Part shown: one piece after another, positions 1 through 7,354 of the stretch
How the letters are laid out: every line of letters starts with the position of its first letter
How positions within the stretch are numbered: position 1 is the first letter of the stretch
Assembly: GCA_021788955.1 (NCBI GenBank)
Contig: JAJYKC010000015.1
Location: forward strand, 1 to 12,559
Origin: Acidobacteriota bacterium
GTDB taxonomy: Bacteria > Acidobacteriota > Terriglobia > Bryobacterales > Bryobacteraceae
Length of the DNA: 12,559 bases
Direction: 5' to 3'
Made by a program: the position numbers and the translations under genes
The notes under the pieces: generated by a model
Told to the model about the DNA's origin: nothing
Seen by the model: only the letters and a program-made list of their open reading frames with translations
Databases searched by the model: none

Positions 1-702
1 ATGAGCCGGATCGAGCAGGCGGCATTCGCGCCGGAGCCGTTTACGGATTTTTACCGCATGGGGCTGTATCACGGTCTTCTGGCGACCTGCGTGCGTGTGT
101 TCGACCTGGTGCGGGAGCGGCTGCCGCGGCTCACGGGAGAACTGAAAGCCGTCTGCGAAGCGCTGGCGACGCGGGAGAGAGACTGCGAGCAGCGGTTGCA
201 CGTGCTGCGGGAGAAGCGGATCAGCACGACACGCATCCGGATTCACGGCAGTTACGACTTAAAAAGCGCTCTCTACACGGGCAAGGATTTTGTGCTGATC
301 GATCTTGAAGGGGAGACGGACCGGCCATTGGGAGAGCGGCGGATTAAACGGTCTCCACTGCGCGATGTCGCGGGCATGATGCAGTCGCTCCGGGACGCCT
401 CGCGCACGGCGGCGGCGAATCTGGCGAGTGGAAACGGTCCGGTCGAGCCGGCGCAGGCGCGGGTGGCCGAGTGGGCGGTCTTGTGGCGGCACTGGGCCGG
501 GACGGAGTTTTTCGCCGGGTACGTGAATACGCCGGGGATCGCAAGCCTGCTGCCTCAGAGCCTCGAGGAAAGGCGGGTTTTGATGGAAATATATACTCTC
601 GAAACAGCATTCTACGATCTGGAACATGGCCTGACCCGCGACGCTGGGAAGGCGGCAATCGCGGCCCGCGCCATCCTGGATGTCGTGGACGCGAACCGAT
701 GA
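1..702 (+). CDS. Maltokinase-like C-lobe (TreS/Pep2-type C-terminal domain), probably 5'-truncated, catalytic loop degenerate
   Basis: The 233 residues visible match the C-terminal half of maltokinases (Mak/Pep2, often fused behind trehalose synthase TreS), which phosphorylate maltose to maltose 1-phosphate for GlgE. Family marks are the GKDFVLIDLEGE segment (residues 94-105), the RPL-ERR-KRSPLRDVAGM stretch (109-126) and a helical C-terminus. Homology already runs at full strength at residue 9 (FAPEPFT), so the ATG at base 1 is probably internal and the gene starts outside the window; a complete maltokinase has roughly 450 residues. The loop that normally reads HGD-Y/L-HLGQ is HGSYDLKS here (82-89): the catalytic Asp is Ser84, the following His is Asp86 and the metal-binding Gln is Ser89. 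Asp101 of the second metal motif is kept. The reading frame is open to its stop, so this looks like a pseudokinase rather than a frameshifted pseudogene. Its stop overlaps the treY start by ATGA. Family membership is fairly certain; loss of activity is inference. Confidence 0.8.
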   Translation: MSRIEQAAFAPEPFTDFYRMGLYHGLLATCVRVFDLVRERLPRLTGELKAVCEALATRERDCEQRLHVLREKRISTTRIRIHGSYDLKSALYTGKDFVLIDLEGETDRPLGERRIKRSPLRDVAGMMQSLRDASRTAAANLASGNGPVEPAQARVAEWAVLWRHWAGTEFFAGYVNTPGIASLLPQSLEERRVLMEIYTLETAFYDLEHGLTRDAGKAAIAARAILDVVDANR

Positions 703-3356
703 AGCATCCCCTGTCGACGTACCGGCTCCAGCTCAATTCGGGATTTCAGTTCGACGCGGCCGGCGTGGCGGCGGAGTACCTGGCGAAGCTCGGCGTTTCG
801 CACGTGTACTGCTCGCCATACCTGCAGGCGACGCCGGGTAGCAGCCACGGCTACGACGTGGTGGACCATCACCGCGTGAACGCGGAACTCGGCGGGGAGG
901 CGGGGCACGAGCGGTTCTGCCGGAAGCTGGGCGAACTCAGGCTCGGGCAGGTGCTCGATATCGTCCCCAACCACATGGCGGCGGCGGAGCGGCACAACGC
1001 GTGGTGGTGGGACATCATGGAGAACGGTCCGGCGAGCCGTTATGCGCCGTACTTCGACATCGACTGGAACCCGCCGGAGGAAAAGCTGCGCAACCGGGTT
1101 CTTCTGCCGGTGCTGGGCGACCGCTACGGGCGCGTGCTGGCGGCGGGAGAGTTGAAGCTCAAGCGCGAGGGCGGGGGATTCGTGATTCGCTATTACGACC
1201 ACGTATTTCCCGCTTCGCCGCGGTCAATTGGCCCGCTGCTTCAGAAGGCGGCGGTGGCGGCATCGAGCGAGTATCTGGCGTTTCTGGCGGATGGATTTTC
1301 AACGCTGCCGTCGTCGCACTCCACCGACTGGCCGAGCGTGCTGGCGCGCCATCGCGACAAGAGCGTGCTGCGAGAGTTGCTGGGTAAACTGTGCGAGGAG
1401 CGGCCGGAAATCGCCGCCCGGATCGATGAGTGCGTCGCGGCGCTGAACGCGAACATCGACGAACTCGACGCCCTGATGGGGCAGCAGAACTTCCGCGTCT
1501 CCTACTGGCGCGTGGCCGAGCGGGAGTTGGTGTACCGGCGCTTTTTCGATGTGAATCACCTGATCGGGCTGCGGATGGAAAATCCCGCGGTGTTCGAGGA
1601 TACGCACGCCCTACTAATTGAGTGGCTGCGGCGCGGCGTGATCGACGGGCTGCGGGTGGACCATCCGGACGGCCTGCGCGATCCGCAAGGGTATCTGGAG
1701 CGGCTGCGGCGGGCGGCGCCGGACGCATGGATCATCGTCGAGAAAATCCTGATGCCTGGCGAGACGCTGCGGGATTCGTGGCCGGTGCAGGGCACCAGCG
1801 GATACGATTTTCTGAACGCCGCGGGACGGCTGTTTGCCGATCCGCACGGGGAAGCGGCGATCAACGAAATCTACCGGGAATTCACCGGCGCGGCTCTCGA
1901 CTGGCCCGCGGTAGTGCACGAGAAGAAAGTGCAGGTGCTGACCGAGCTGCTGGGTAGCGACGTGAACCGGCTGACGGCGCTGTTTCTGCAGATCTGCGAG
2001 CAGGACCGCGATCACCGCGATTACACGCGGCATGAGATCCACGAGGCGGTGCGCGAAGCGGCGGCGGCGTTTCCCGTGTACCGGACGTACGTGCAGGCCG
2101 AGACCGGAGAGATCACGCCTGCCGACGAGGAGTTCATCCGGCAGGCGACGGAGGCGGCGGTGGCACGGCGAACGGACCTCGATCCCGAGCTGTTCGCGTT
2201 CCTACGGCGGGTACTGACGCTCGAGGCGGGAGGCGCGCCCGGCGCAGAGTTCGTGATGCTGTTCCAGCAGTTGACCGGGCCGGCGATGGCCAAGGGCGTC
2301 GAGGACACGGCGTTTTATTCGTATCTGCGGCTGGCGTCGCATAACGAAGTCGGGGGCAGCCCGGAACGGTTTTCCTCGACGCTCGACGAGTTTCATCAGT
2401 TCTGCCTGGAACTCAGCGAGCACTGGCCGCACACGATGCTAACCACGAGTACGCACGACACCAAGCGCGGGGAAGACGTGCGGCTGCGGATCGCTCAACT
2501 CGCCTTCGCCGCGGCAGAGTGGAGTGAGGCCGTCCGGCGCTGGTCGGCCGCGAACGAGCGGCACAAGACGAACCGCATGCCGGACCGCAAGACCGAGTAC
2601 CTTCTTTATCAGACGCTGGTCGGCGCGTGGCCTATCTCGAACGAACGTCTGTGGGAATACATGCGCAAGGCGGCGCGCGAGGCCAAGGAATTCACTTCCT
2701 GGATCGCGCCGGAGGAAAACTTCGAGCAGGCGCTCAAGAGCTTCATCGACGGCGTATTGTCCGACACGGAGTTCCTTTGGGACTTAGAGGCCTTTCTTGC
2801 ACCGGTAGTTCGGCGGGGGCGGCTGGCGTCGCTGGCGCACACTCTGCTGAAGATGACCGCTCCGGGCGTGCCGGATATTTATCAGGGGACGGAACTGTGG
2901 GACCTGAACCTGGTGGACCCGGACAACCGCCGGCCGGTGGACTTCGCGGTCCGGGCGCGGCTACTGGAGGAGCTAGGTGGGCTCGCGCCGGAGCAGATCC
3001 TGGATCGGTTCGATGAGGGGCTTCCGAAGCTCTTTACGATCCGGCAATGCCTGCGCGTGCGCAACGAGCGGCCGCACAGTTTCAGCGCACGAGGCAACTA
3101 CCGGGCGCTCTGGGCAACGGGACCGAGGTCGGCCGACATCGTGTCGTTCGAACGCGGCGGGGATGTGGTTGCGGTGGCGCCGCGCCGGTTTGAGGAGGCT
3201 GCCAACGGTTGGGACCGGACGCTGATCGAATTGCCGGCGGGCGAGTGGACGAACCGGTTAACGGGCGAGAGAATCGAAGGAGGAAAGATAGACCTGCACA
3301 GGCTGCTGAAAATCTTCCCCATTGCTTTGTTGACTCTCGGGCGTGGCGCGGCATGA
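699..3356 (+). CDS. treY: Malto-oligosyltrehalose synthase (GH13)
   Basis: This cytoplasmic enzyme isomerises the reducing-end alpha-1,4 bond of maltodextrins to alpha,alpha-1,1, giving maltooligosyl trehalose, the substrate of TreZ. The protein has 885 residues, within the family's range. The N-terminus (STYRLQLNSGFQF) is the typical TreY opening and supports the ATG at 699, although the open frame extends further upstream. GH13 region I is VLDIVPNHM (85-93). The predicted nucleophile is Asp321 in GLRVDHPDGL, the acid/base is Glu348 in IVEKIL, and the third carboxylate is Asp587 in STHDTKRGEDVR, a string diagnostic of TreY. The C-terminal part carries GVPDIYQGTELWDLNLVDPDNRRPVD, also characteristic of the family. 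The start overlaps the upstream stop (ATGA, 699-702) and the stop overlaps the treZ start (ATGA, 3353-3356), so translation is probably coupled. No strong Shine-Dalgarno sequence is visible ahead of the start. Confidence 0.97.
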   Translation: MKHPLSTYRLQLNSGFQFDAAGVAAEYLAKLGVSHVYCSPYLQATPGSSHGYDVVDHHRVNAELGGEAGHERFCRKLGELRLGQVLDIVPNHMAAAERHNAWWWDIMENGPASRYAPYFDIDWNPPEEKLRNRVLLPVLGDRYGRVLAAGELKLKREGGGFVIRYYDHVFPASPRSIGPLLQKAAVAASSEYLAFLADGFSTLPSSHSTDWPSVLARHRDKSVLRELLGKLCEERPEIAARIDECVAALNANIDELDALMGQQNFRVSYWRVAERELVYRRFFDVNHLIGLRMENPAVFEDTHALLIEWLRRGVIDGLRVDHPDGLRDPQGYLERLRRAAPDAWIIVEKILMPGETLRDSWPVQGTSGYDFLNAAGRLFADPHGEAAINEIYREFTGAALDWPAVVHEKKVQVLTELLGSDVNRLTALFLQICEQDRDHRDYTRHEIHEAVREAAAAFPVYRTYVQAETGEITPADEEFIRQATEAAVARRTDLDPELFAFLRRVLTLEAGGAPGAEFVMLFQQLTGPAMAKGVEDTAFYSYLRLASHNEVGGSPERFSSTLDEFHQFCLELSEHWPHTMLTTSTHDTKRGEDVRLRIAQLAFAAAEWSEAVRRWSAANERHKTNRMPDRKTEYLLYQTLVGAWPISNERLWEYMRKAAREAKEFTSWIAPEENFEQALKSFIDGVLSDTEFLWDLEAFLAPVVRRGRLASLAHTLLKMTAPGVPDIYQGTELWDLNLVDPDNRRPVDFAVRARLLEELGGLAPEQILDRFDEGLPKLFTIRQCLRVRNERPHSFSARGNYRALWATGPRSADIVSFERGGDVVAVAPRRFEEAANGWDRTLIELPAGEWTNRLTGERIEGGKIDLHRLLKIFPIALLTLGRGAA

Positions 3357-5128
3357 AGCGCCTGCGGGTCTGGGCGCCGGCGGCCAAGCGCGTCGAGATC
3401 CGCCTGGACAGCCGCGGGTTCGACATGACGGCCGAGGAAGGCGGGTGGTGGGTTGCCCCGGAAGAGGCCGCTCCGGCGGAGGCGGACTACTCGTTCCTCA
3501 TCGACGGTGGCGACCCTCTTCCAGACCCGCGCTCTCCCTGGCAGCCTTCCGGCGTGCACGGCCCTTCGCGGACGGTAGACCATGCCGCGTTCCCCTGGAC
3601 CGATGCGAGCTTTCAGGCGCGGCCGCTGGCTTCGGCCATTGTCTACGAATTGCACACGGGCACGTTTTCCCCCGAAGGCACCTTTGTTGGGGCGATCGCG
3701 AAACTCGACCACCTGGTTGCCCTCGGCGTCACTCATGTCGAGCTGATGCCGGTCTGCGAGTTTCCGGGGCGGCGAGGCTGGGGCTACGACGGCGTGGACC
3801 TCTACGCGCCGCACCATGCCTACGGCGGGCCCGTGGGTTTGAAGCGGCTTGTGGATGCCTGTCACGCGCGCGGGCTTGCCGTGTTGCTCGATGTGGTTTA
3901 CAACCACCTGGGACCTTCGGGAAATTACCTGGCCCGCTACGGCCCGTATTTCACGGCCAGGCACCATACGCCGTGGGGCGAGGCGCTGAACCTCGATTCG
4001 CCGGGCAGCGACGAGGTGCGGCGCTTCCTCTGCGACAACGCGAAGATGTGGCTGCGGGATTACCACATCGACGGACTGCGGCTGGATGCGATCCATTCGC
4101 TGTTCGATCAGTCGGCAGTGCATTTTCTCGAGCAGTTGTCGGCCGAGATCGAGGAGTTGTCGGCGCAGCTTGGGCGGCATCTGGTATTGATCGCGGAAAG
4201 CGATTTGAACGATCCGCGCGTGGTGCGGCCACGCGAGTGCGGCGGCTATGGATTTGACGCGCAATGGAGCGACGACTTTCATCACGCGCTGCACGCGGCA
4301 CTGACGGGCGAGCGGAACGGCTACTACCGCGGCTTCGGCACCCTGGGCGCGATTGCGAAGGCGCTGCGGCACGCCTATGTTTACGACGGCCAGTACGCGC
4401 CGCACCGCAAGCGCCGGTACGGACGCTCGACTGCCGGGCTGCCGGCTTCGCGTTTTCTCGCGTATCTGCAGAATCACGACCAGGTCGGCAACCGCGCGCA
4501 GGGGGAGCGCATCGGGCACTTGATTTCCGAAGGCCGTCTGCGCGCGGCCGTGGCGCTGCTGCTGCTGGCGCCGTTCCCGCCGATGCTGTTTCAAGGCGAG
4601 GAATTCGCGGCATCGACGCCGTTTCAGTTCTTCACCGAGCACGACGAAGAGTTGGGGCGCGCCGTGACGCAGGGGCGCAATCGGGAGTTCGCGGCCTTTG
4701 GCTGGAACGAGGACTCTATTCCCGACCCGCAGGATGCGGCGACGTTCGAGCGTTCGAAACTTCGGTGGGAGGAAGCGCAAACCGGACGCGGTGCGTCGAT
4801 GCTCGCCTGGTACGGCAGCCTGATCCGCCTTCGGCGCCTGTTCCCGGCGCTGTCGGATGCCCGCATGGACCGCGTGCGGACGTTGGTGGATGAAGAGCAG
4901 AAGTGGCTCGTCATGCAGCGTGGGCCGGTGAGCCTGGTGTGCAATTTTTCGCGCGAGGCGCGCCGGATACCCATTGAGATTCCCGAAGCGGCACTGCTGC
5001 TGTCTTCTTCTGAGGGCGTGAAAATCCGTGCGAAGGAGATCGAAGTTCCCTCTGAAGCGGCAGCGATTGTCGCCGATGGGCGCGAGGCGGAAACCGAAGT
5101 GTTCCTGCGGGGACAAAGCAGTGTGTGA
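3353..5128 (+). CDS. treZ: Malto-oligosyltrehalose trehalohydrolase (GH13)
   Basis: This enzyme hydrolyses the alpha-1,4 bond next to the trehalosyl unit made by TreY, releasing free trehalose. The protein has 591 residues, normal for the family. An N-terminal CBM48/E-set-like domain (about 1-90, opening MKRLRVWAPAAKRVEI) precedes the GH13 barrel. Region I is LDVVYNH (179-185), preceded by the WGYDGVDLYAPHHAYGG signature. The predicted nucleophile is Asp245 in IDGLRLDAIHS, the acid/base is Glu282 in IAESDLNDPR, and the third carboxylate is Asp376 in QNHDQVGNRAQGER. The IAESDLND and NHDQVGNR strings separate TreZ from the related branching enzyme GlgB. A small beta domain closes the protein. 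The ATG at 3353 is chosen because it overlaps the treY stop and gives the expected N-terminus. All catalytic residues are present, so the treY-treZ pair should be functional. Confidence 0.97.
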   Translation: MKRLRVWAPAAKRVEIRLDSRGFDMTAEEGGWWVAPEEAAPAEADYSFLIDGGDPLPDPRSPWQPSGVHGPSRTVDHAAFPWTDASFQARPLASAIVYELHTGTFSPEGTFVGAIAKLDHLVALGVTHVELMPVCEFPGRRGWGYDGVDLYAPHHAYGGPVGLKRLVDACHARGLAVLLDVVYNHLGPSGNYLARYGPYFTARHHTPWGEALNLDSPGSDEVRRFLCDNAKMWLRDYHIDGLRLDAIHSLFDQSAVHFLEQLSAEIEELSAQLGRHLVLIAESDLNDPRVVRPRECGGYGFDAQWSDDFHHALHAALTGERNGYYRGFGTLGAIAKALRHAYVYDGQYAPHRKRRYGRSTAGLPASRFLAYLQNHDQVGNRAQGERIGHLISEGRLRAAVALLLLAPFPPMLFQGEEFAASTPFQFFTEHDEELGRAVTQGRNREFAAFGWNEDSIPDPQDAATFERSKLRWEEAQTGRGASMLAWYGSLIRLRRLFPALSDARMDRVRTLVDEEQKWLVMQRGPVSLVCNFSREARRIPIEIPEAALLLSSSEGVKIRAKEIEVPSEAAAIVADGREAETEVFLRGQSSV

Positions 5129-5135
5129 GCCAAGC

Positions 5136-5141
5136 TAAAAT
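5136..5141 (+). promoter_or_regulatory. Possible -10 box (TAAAAT) for the adenosine-specific kinase gene
   Basis: TAAAAT sits in the 20-bp gap after treZ and ends seven bases before the ATG at 5149, in otherwise GC-rich DNA. At that distance transcription would begin at or next to the start codon, giving a leaderless or nearly leaderless mRNA. No good -35 hexamer is seen at the usual spacing; GGACAA at 5111-5116 is a poor candidate. This is a pattern-only call. Confidence 0.35.
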
Positions 5142-5148
5142 CGCACAC

Positions 5149-5631
5149 ATGGAACTCCACGCCGTCCCACTCACGATTCCCAAGGACTCGAACCTGATCG
5201 TGGGCCAGAGCCATTTCATCAAAACCGTCGAAGACGTCTACGAAGCGATCGTGAACGCGAATCCCGGCATGAAGTTCGGCATCGCCTTCAATGAGGCCTC
5301 CGGGCCGCGCCTGATCCGCGCCGACGGCAATGACGCGGAACTGCGCGAGGCGGCGATCGCAAATGCGAAGGCGATCGGCGCGGGCCATGTCTTCGTGGTG
5401 GCGCTGCGCAACGGGTTTCCGGTGAACGTCAAAAACGCGCTGCTCGCGACGCCCGAGGTGTGCACGATTTTTTGCGCGACGGCCAATCCGGTGGAAGTGA
5501 TTGTGGCCGAAACCAAGCAGGGGCGCGGCGTGCTGGGCGTGGTGGACGGCGAACCGCCGCTGGGCGTGGAGACGCCGGAGGACGCGCAGAAGCGCCACGG
5601 CTTCCTGCGCGCGATCGGCTACAAGCGCTGA
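5149..5631 (+). CDS. Adenosine-specific kinase family protein (PF04008/COG1839)
   Basis: The 160-residue protein matches the small family annotated 'adenosine-specific kinase', found in archaea and many bacteria. Recognisable segments are the opening MELHAVPLTIPKDSNLIVGQ, the HFIKTVEDVYEAIV stretch, PGMKFGIAFNEASGPRLIR with GND after it, GHVFVVAL, the ICATANP-like CTIFCATANPVEVIVAE region and GVLGVVDGEPPLGVE. The family name comes mainly from nucleoside-bound structures; its physiological role is poorly established, so the kinase label is provisional. The ATG at 5149 is preferred because homologues begin at MEL. A GTG at 5125 is in frame, adds eight residues and would overlap the treZ stop as GTGA, so coupled translation from that codon cannot be excluded. 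The gene follows treZ by 20 bp on the same strand and precedes the membrane-protein gene by 10 bp. Confidence 0.88.
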   Translation: MELHAVPLTIPKDSNLIVGQSHFIKTVEDVYEAIVNANPGMKFGIAFNEASGPRLIRADGNDAELREAAIANAKAIGAGHVFVVALRNGFPVNVKNALLATPEVCTIFCATANPVEVIVAETKQGRGVLGVVDGEPPLGVETPEDAQKRHGFLRAIGYKR

Positions 5632-5641
5632 CCGCGCGGCG

Positions 5642-7354
5642 ATGTTCCTGCTCGACTGGTTTCATAGCTTCCTCCCCCTACTGAACCCTCTCGGCTTCGG
5701 CGCGCAGGATTTCGTTCTGCTCGCCTTTGCCGTGCTGGTGGCCGGGATGGCTTTCGCGATGGGGCCGTTTGTCGAGCGCATCGGACGCCCGCTCGCGGAA
5801 AGGCCCGTGGCCGCGATGGCCGCGCTGGCGGCGTTGCCGGTAGCGCTTCGGCTGATGCTGATCGCCCATCACCCGATTCCGCGGCCGGAGGTTTCCGACG
5901 ATTTCAGCTACCTGCTCGTCGCCGACACGCTGCGCCACTTCCGGCTGGCCAACCCGCCGCACACATTGCCGCAGTTTTTCGAAACATATTTCGCGCTGCA
6001 GCAACCCACCTACAGTTCGATCTTTCCCATCGGGCCCGGACTTTGGATCGCGCTCGGCTGGATGCTCACCGGACTTCCCTGGGCGGGCGTGGCGCTTTCG
6101 GAAGCCGCGCTCTGCGCCGCTTGTTTCTGGATGCTTCGGGCGTGGACCACGCCGCTGTGGGCGCTCGCCGGCGGGCTTCTGGCCGTGTTCGAGTTCGGTC
6201 CGCTGAGCCAGTGGATGAACAGCTACTGGGGTGGCAGCGTGGCGGCATTTGCGGGCTGCCTCGTGTTCGGCGCGGCGGCGCGGCTGCGTCGGGGTCCAAG
6301 CCGGAGGAACGCATTGCTGCTTGGCGCGGGTTTGGGGTTGCACGTGCTCACGCGGCCCTACGAGTCGATTTTTCTGCTCATAGTCGCAGGCATCGTGCTG
6401 GCGCCGTGGAATCGGGCGTCGGTGCGCTCGCTGCGGTACACTTCGCTGGCGTTGGCGCCCGCGCTGCTTCTGGTGGCCTCGCACAACAAGGCGGTCACCG
6501 GCTCCTGGATCACGCTGCCATATCAGCTCAGCCAGGCTCAATACGGAGTCCCCGCGTCCCTGACCTTCCAGCCGATGCCGAAGCCGCACCGCGCGCGGAC
6601 ATCGGAACAGCAGCTTGATTACGACACGCAGGCGGCGGTGCACGGCCCTCTGCCGGATACTTTTTCGCGCTATCTTTCGCGCCTGGCGGAGCGCGTGCGG
6701 TTCTACCGGTTCTTCTTCCTCGCGCCGCTATATCTGGCGCTGCCGTTGTTTCTGTTCACTCTGCGCCGTCCTTTGAACGCGGCCGCGGCGTTGTCGATTC
6801 TGCTCTTCGCACTCGGCACGAATTTTTATCCGTACTTTTACACGCACTACATCGCCGCGCTCGCGCCCGTGTTCGTCTTCGTGAGCGTAGCTTCTCTCGA
6901 ACGTCTCTCTCAGGTACGTCTGCGTGGATTCGACTCCGGCGCGCCGGCGGCTCGGATGCTGCTCTTTCTCGCGGCCGCGCATTTCACCTTCTGGTTTGGC
7001 ATTCACTTGTTCGAGCGGCCGGCCTTCGCCGGACTCATTCGCTACGAGACGTGGGACTCCATCGAAGATCAAGATCCGCTGGGGCGTCAGGCGGTCGAGG
7101 CGCAGCTTGAAGCCGCGCCTGGCGACCAGCTTGTCTTCGTTCGCTACACCGCCGGTCACCGCTTCCACGAGTGGGTTCACAACGCAGCCGATATCGACGC
7201 GGCGCCCATCGTTTGGGCGCGGGATTTAGGCACAGAGGCGAACAAAGCGCTGCTTGCGTATTACCCCAAGCGCCGCGCCTGGCTGCTGTATCCAGACGTG
7301 CGCCCTCCGCGGCTTATTCCCTATTTGGCCGAGAGCGCGACGTCCTTGCCGTAG
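5642..7354 (+). CDS. Polytopic membrane protein, GT-C (glycosyltransferase 39-like) type
   Basis: The 570-residue protein has about ten hydrophobic segments, starting near residue 22. The first predicted external loop carries an acidic pair in SDDFSYLLVADTL (85-97), followed by NPPHTLPQFFETYFALQQPTYSSIFP. That layout, an acidic pair after the first membrane helices and then many further helices, is typical of GT-C transferases that use polyprenyl-phosphate-linked sugars (ArnT/PMT/RgtA relatives). MNSYWGGSVAAFAG (192-205) and LTRPYESIF are further conserved-looking segments that I associate with a large uncharacterised membrane family common in Acidobacteriota. The C-terminal part (about 450-570) is mostly soluble. 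The start is taken as the ATG at 5642, ten bases after the preceding stop; no clear Shine-Dalgarno sequence is seen. The last 34 bases overlap the 3' end of the opposing fucosidase gene. Donor, acceptor and even transferase activity are unproven. Confidence 0.72.
   Translation: MFLLDWFHSFLPLLNPLGFGAQDFVLLAFAVLVAGMAFAMGPFVERIGRPLAERPVAAMAALAALPVALRLMLIAHHPIPRPEVSDDFSYLLVADTLRHFRLANPPHTLPQFFETYFALQQPTYSSIFPIGPGLWIALGWMLTGLPWAGVALSEAALCAACFWMLRAWTTPLWALAGGLLAVFEFGPLSQWMNSYWGGSVAAFAGCLVFGAAARLRRGPSRRNALLLGAGLGLHVLTRPYESIFLLIVAGIVLAPWNRASVRSLRYTSLALAPALLLVASHNKAVTGSWITLPYQLSQAQYGVPASLTFQPMPKPHRARTSEQQLDYDTQAAVHGPLPDTFSRYLSRLAERVRFYRFFFLAPLYLALPLFLFTLRRPLNAAAALSILLFALGTNFYPYFYTHYIAALAPVFVFVSVASLERLSQVRLRGFDSGAPAARMLLFLAAAHFTFWFGIHLFERPAFAGLIRYETWDSIEDQDPLGRQAVEAQLEAAPGDQLVFVRYTAGHRFHEWVHNAADIDAAPIVWARDLGTEANKALLAYYPKRRAWLLYPDVRPPRLIPYLAESATSLP

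Noticed and set aside
471..698. An N-terminal extension of treY by 76 codons
   Set aside because: The extension overlaps the maltokinase-like gene in another frame and does not resemble TreY; the family N-terminus starts at the ATG at 699.
3098..5116. A 672-codon open frame on the minus strand opposite treZ
   Set aside because: It is rich in Arg, Pro and Ala with no recognisable domain, and lies opposite an unmistakable TreZ. Long antisense frames are expected in GC-rich coding DNA.
5629..5645. A terminator between the adenosine-specific kinase gene and the membrane-protein gene
   Set aside because: The gap is ten bases and shows no stem followed by a T run.
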